From Paracoccaceae bacterium (GTDB lineage: Bacteria > Pseudomonadota > Alphaproteobacteria > Rhodobacterales > Rhodobacteraceae): a DNA stretch of 19,084 bases. Location of the stretch: NCBI GenBank assembly GCA_030625695.1, contig DAOUQK010000027.1, positions 1 to 19,084 on the forward strand, in the 5' to 3' direction. Of this stretch, positions 16,900-19,084 are shown piece by piece; position 1 is the stretch's first letter, and every line of letters begins with the position of its first letter. The notes under the pieces are model-generated. The model saw nothing but the letters and a program-made list of their open reading frames with translations, did no database searches and had not been told where the DNA came from. The position numbers and the translations under genes were made by a program.

Positions 16900-18593
16900 C
16901 GGTCGGGATTGTCATGCTGGTGCACACCGCCCTGAACCGGGCAGAACAGGTGGCGCGCCACTGGACGTCATCTGGGTGCCCGGTGGTGATCCATGTTGAC
17001 AAAAACGTCAACCGCGCGACGTTCAAAGCGTTTCGGCAAGCGTTGGCAGGTGATCGGCTGATACGGTTTTCAAAACGGCATAAATGCGAATGGGGGTCTT
17101 GGGGAATTGTTGCCGCATCGCAATCGGCGTCAGAGTTGATATTAAAGGAATTCCCCGAAGTTTCGCACGTCTACCTGTCGTCCGGGTCATGCCTGCCACT
17201 GCGCCCGGTGCAAGAGTTGATCGACTATCTGAGTGAACGACCGCGCACCGATTTCATCGAAAGTGCGACAACTGCGGATGTACCCTGGACCGTCGGGGGA
17301 TTGGATCAGGAACGCTTTACCTTGCGCTTTCCGTTCTCGTGGAAACGGCATCGGCGGCTGTTTGACAGGTATGTCAAATTTCAACGCAAAATCGGTTTTC
17401 AACGCAAAATCCCGACCGGGCTGGTGCCGCATATGGGCAGCCAATGGTGGTGTCTGTCGCGTCAAACCCTGTCGGCCATCCTGCAAGACCCAAACAGGCA
17501 AGAATATGATCGTTACTTTCGCCGGGTCTGGATACCGGACGAAAGTTATTATCAGACACTGGCCCGGCAATATACCACCAATATCGAAAGCCGCTCTTTA
17601 ACCCTGTCCAAGTTTGATTTTCAGGGTAAGCCGCATATTTTCTATGATGATCACCTGCAATTGCTGCGCCGGTCCGATTGTTTCGTGGCGCGTAAAATCT
17701 GGTCGCGGGCTGAACGGCTGTATCAGGCGTTTCTGTCGGACGGCATGGCGGCGATGAAAAAGACTGAACCGAACCCCGGCAAGATTGACCGCATTTTTGC
17801 CAAAGCGGTCGAGCGTCGGACGCGCGGGCGGCCCGGGCTTTATATGCAAAGCCGAATGCCAAACTGGGATTGGGAAAACGGCCTGACATCGAACCCCTAT
17901 TCGGTGTTTCAAGGGTTTACTGAGCTGTTCGAGAACTTTGAACCCTGGCTGGCCAAGGCCACAGATACGCGGGTACACGGGCATCTGTTTCACCCCAAAA
18001 GGGTGGAATTTGCCAATGGTCAGACCCTGATCAACGGCGCGCTTAGCGATAGTGCGAAGCAGCGTGATTATGCGCCCCGGTCGTTCCTGACCAGTCTGAT
18101 CTGGAACACGCGCGGCGAACGTCAGTGTTTTCAATTTGGGCCAAATGACAATCAGGACGTGGCCTGGGTGTTTTCACGCGACCCTAACGCGCAGGTTTCG
18201 GTGATTTCCGGCGCTTGGGCTGTGCCGTTGTTCAAATCTAACCGCAACTTTGCCGATCTTCGCAAAGATGCCGCAAAGTTTCAGAAAATCGAGAGCGAGC
18301 ATCTGGCAATCTTGCGCAAATCGACCTCCAAGGCACGGGTGCGCATCTGGACCATGGCCGAATTTATCGAGGCCCCGATGGAGCCAATCCAGACCATTAT
18401 TGATGAAATTGGATCAACCAGCGGGCGCCGATTGACCGAAGCGCCGACCATGGTTGATCTGACCGGCTTCGGGCAATTCCTGCAAAACCTCAAAAATCAA
18501 GGGATGCATCCCTATCTGATGGGCGACTTTCCGGTCGATCCGGGGCCGATCAATCAGCCTAATCCACCTCGTAAACCCTATCTGGTACGGTAA
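16896..18593 (+). CDS. GT14 'Branch'-like beta-1,6-N-acetylglucosaminyltransferase with C-terminal extension
   Basis: A 565-residue protein. Residues 1 to about 270 match the Core-2/I-branching family: VGIVMLVHTALN at the start, VVIHVDKNV (30-38), VYLSSGSCLPLRP (92-104), GSQWWCLSR (181-189) and WIPDESYYQTL (212-222). Such enzymes transfer N-acetylglucosamine (or xylose in some relatives) without a DxD motif. Residues about 320-565 form a second, unrecognised region with LTSLIWNTRGERQCFQFGPNDNQDVAWVFSRD; rhodobacterial homologs commonly carry such a tail. Residues 162-173 are a tandem FQRKIG/FQRKIP duplication encoded by two exact 15-base copies. It overlaps paralog 2 by 4 bases and is followed after 7 bases by the sulfotransferase. 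Confidence 0.85.
   Translation: MTVGIVMLVHTALNRAEQVARHWTSSGCPVVIHVDKNVNRATFKAFRQALAGDRLIRFSKRHKCEWGSWGIVAASQSASELILKEFPEVSHVYLSSGSCLPLRPVQELIDYLSERPRTDFIESATTADVPWTVGGLDQERFTLRFPFSWKRHRRLFDRYVKFQRKIGFQRKIPTGLVPHMGSQWWCLSRQTLSAILQDPNRQEYDRYFRRVWIPDESYYQTLARQYTTNIESRSLTLSKFDFQGKPHIFYDDHLQLLRRSDCFVARKIWSRAERLYQAFLSDGMAAMKKTEPNPGKIDRIFAKAVERRTRGRPGLYMQSRMPNWDWENGLTSNPYSVFQGFTELFENFEPWLAKATDTRVHGHLFHPKRVEFANGQTLINGALSDSAKQRDYAPRSFLTSLIWNTRGERQCFQFGPNDNQDVAWVFSRDPNAQVSVISGAWAVPLFKSNRNFADLRKDAAKFQKIESEHLAILRKSTSKARVRIWTMAEFIEAPMEPIQTIIDEIGSTSGRRLTEAPTMVDLTGFGQFLQNLKNQGMHPYLMGDFPVDPGPINQPNPPRKPYLVR
17379..17411 (+). repeat. In-frame 18-base tandem duplication
   Basis: TTTCAACGCAAAATC occurs at 17379-17393 and 17397-17411, a period of 18 bases. 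It adds six residues to the GT14-like protein without breaking its frame. Confidence 0.85.
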
Positions 18594-18600
18594 TCCCGCA

Positions 18601-19084
18601 TGACTGATCGCTTTGACTATTTTGTTGTATTGGCCGAGATGCGCACCGGATCGAATTTTCTGGAAAGCAATCTGAACGCGATTGACGGGCTGACCTGCCA
18701 CGGAGAGGCGTTCAATCCGCAATTCATCGGCTATCCGAACAAGTCCGAAATTCTGGGGGTAACATGCGACGAGCGCGACGATGATCCACTGCGTTTGATT
18801 GGTGCGATCCGCGATGAACCGGGGGCGCTGCGGGGGTTCCGGTTTTTCCACAATCACGATCCGCGCGCGTTTGAGATACTGGTGGATGATCCGCGCTGCG
18901 CCAAGATCATCCTAACCCGCAATCCGTTGGACAGTTACGTGTCACTTAAGATCGCCCAAGCGACCGGACAATGGAAGCTGACAGATGTAAAACGGCGCAA
19001 AGATGGCAAGGCCGAGTTCGACGCCGAGGAGTTTCAGGCCCATGTCGAGGGGTTACAGGACTTTCAGGTGACGCTTTTGAACCG
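18601..19084 (+). CDS. PAPS-dependent sulfotransferase, NodH/Stf0-like (partial, runs off the end)
   Basis: The frame is open from the ATG at 18601 to the window end (161 residues seen). RTGSNFLESNL at 15-25 is the 5'-phosphosulfate-binding loop of NodH/Stf0-type sulfotransferases, and KIILTRNPLDSYVSLKIA near residue 101 is the 3'-phosphate-binding motif. These enzymes move sulfate from PAPS to a carbohydrate hydroxyl. Position at the end of the glycosyltransferase run, 7 bases after the GT14-like gene, implies that the surface glycan is sulfated (inference). The C-terminus and true length are not visible. Confidence 0.9.

Overview
The window reads as chromosomal DNA from a Rhodobacterales (Roseobacter-like) alphaproteobacterium. 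This is an inference from family resemblance: the KpsM-like permease, the divergent KdsB, the GT14 'Branch' transferase with a long C-terminal part and the NodH/Stf0-like sulfotransferase together look like that group. There are 15 well-supported or plausible protein genes, two of them cut by the window edges, plus one transposase relic. I see no rRNA, tRNA, CRISPR array or intact mobile element.

Region 1 (1-2579) is a loosely packed flank. It holds the 3' end of an unidentified gene, a small secreted hypothetical protein on the minus strand, a broken IS630-type transposase remnant, a porin-like outer-membrane protein, and a 361-base gap with no recognisable gene.

Region 2 (2580-7554) is a compact divergent metabolic cluster. 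Leftward run an aspartate-dehydrogenase-like NAD(P) oxidoreductase, a LysR regulator and an NAD(P)-dependent aldehyde dehydrogenase. Rightward run a DapA-superfamily lyase/aldolase and 3-hydroxyanthranilate 3,4-dioxygenase. The dioxygenase is unambiguous: all metal, substrate and rubredoxin-type cysteine positions are present. The DapA-like protein keeps the Schiff-base lysine but has lost the usual tyrosine/threonine catalytic residues. The shared control region carries a perfect 16-bp palindrome and a LysR-type TATC-N7-GATA box, part of which recurs upstream of the aldehyde dehydrogenase. No aminocarboxymuconate-semialdehyde decarboxylase, kynureninase or deaminase lies in the window, so the set does not match the standard 3-hydroxyanthranilate route. 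This is the best candidate here for an undescribed pathway.

Region 3 (7607-8821) is a secreted glycerophosphodiester phosphodiesterase, convergent with the next gene.

Region 4 (8818-19084) is a surface-polysaccharide locus. It has a capsule-type ABC-2 permease (minus strand), then rightward cysQ, a divergent kdsB, a family 2 glycosyltransferase, galU, galE, two tandem paralogous glycosyltransferases, a GT14-like transferase and the start of a PAPS-dependent sulfotransferase. Tight spacing and overlaps (1 nt, 11 nt, 4 nt) support co-expression in blocks. GalU and GalE would supply UDP-glucose and UDP-galactose, KdsB would supply a CMP-ulosonic acid, and CysQ could clear the PAP released by the sulfotransferase. 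The inferred product is a sulfated, ulosonic-acid-containing surface glycan.
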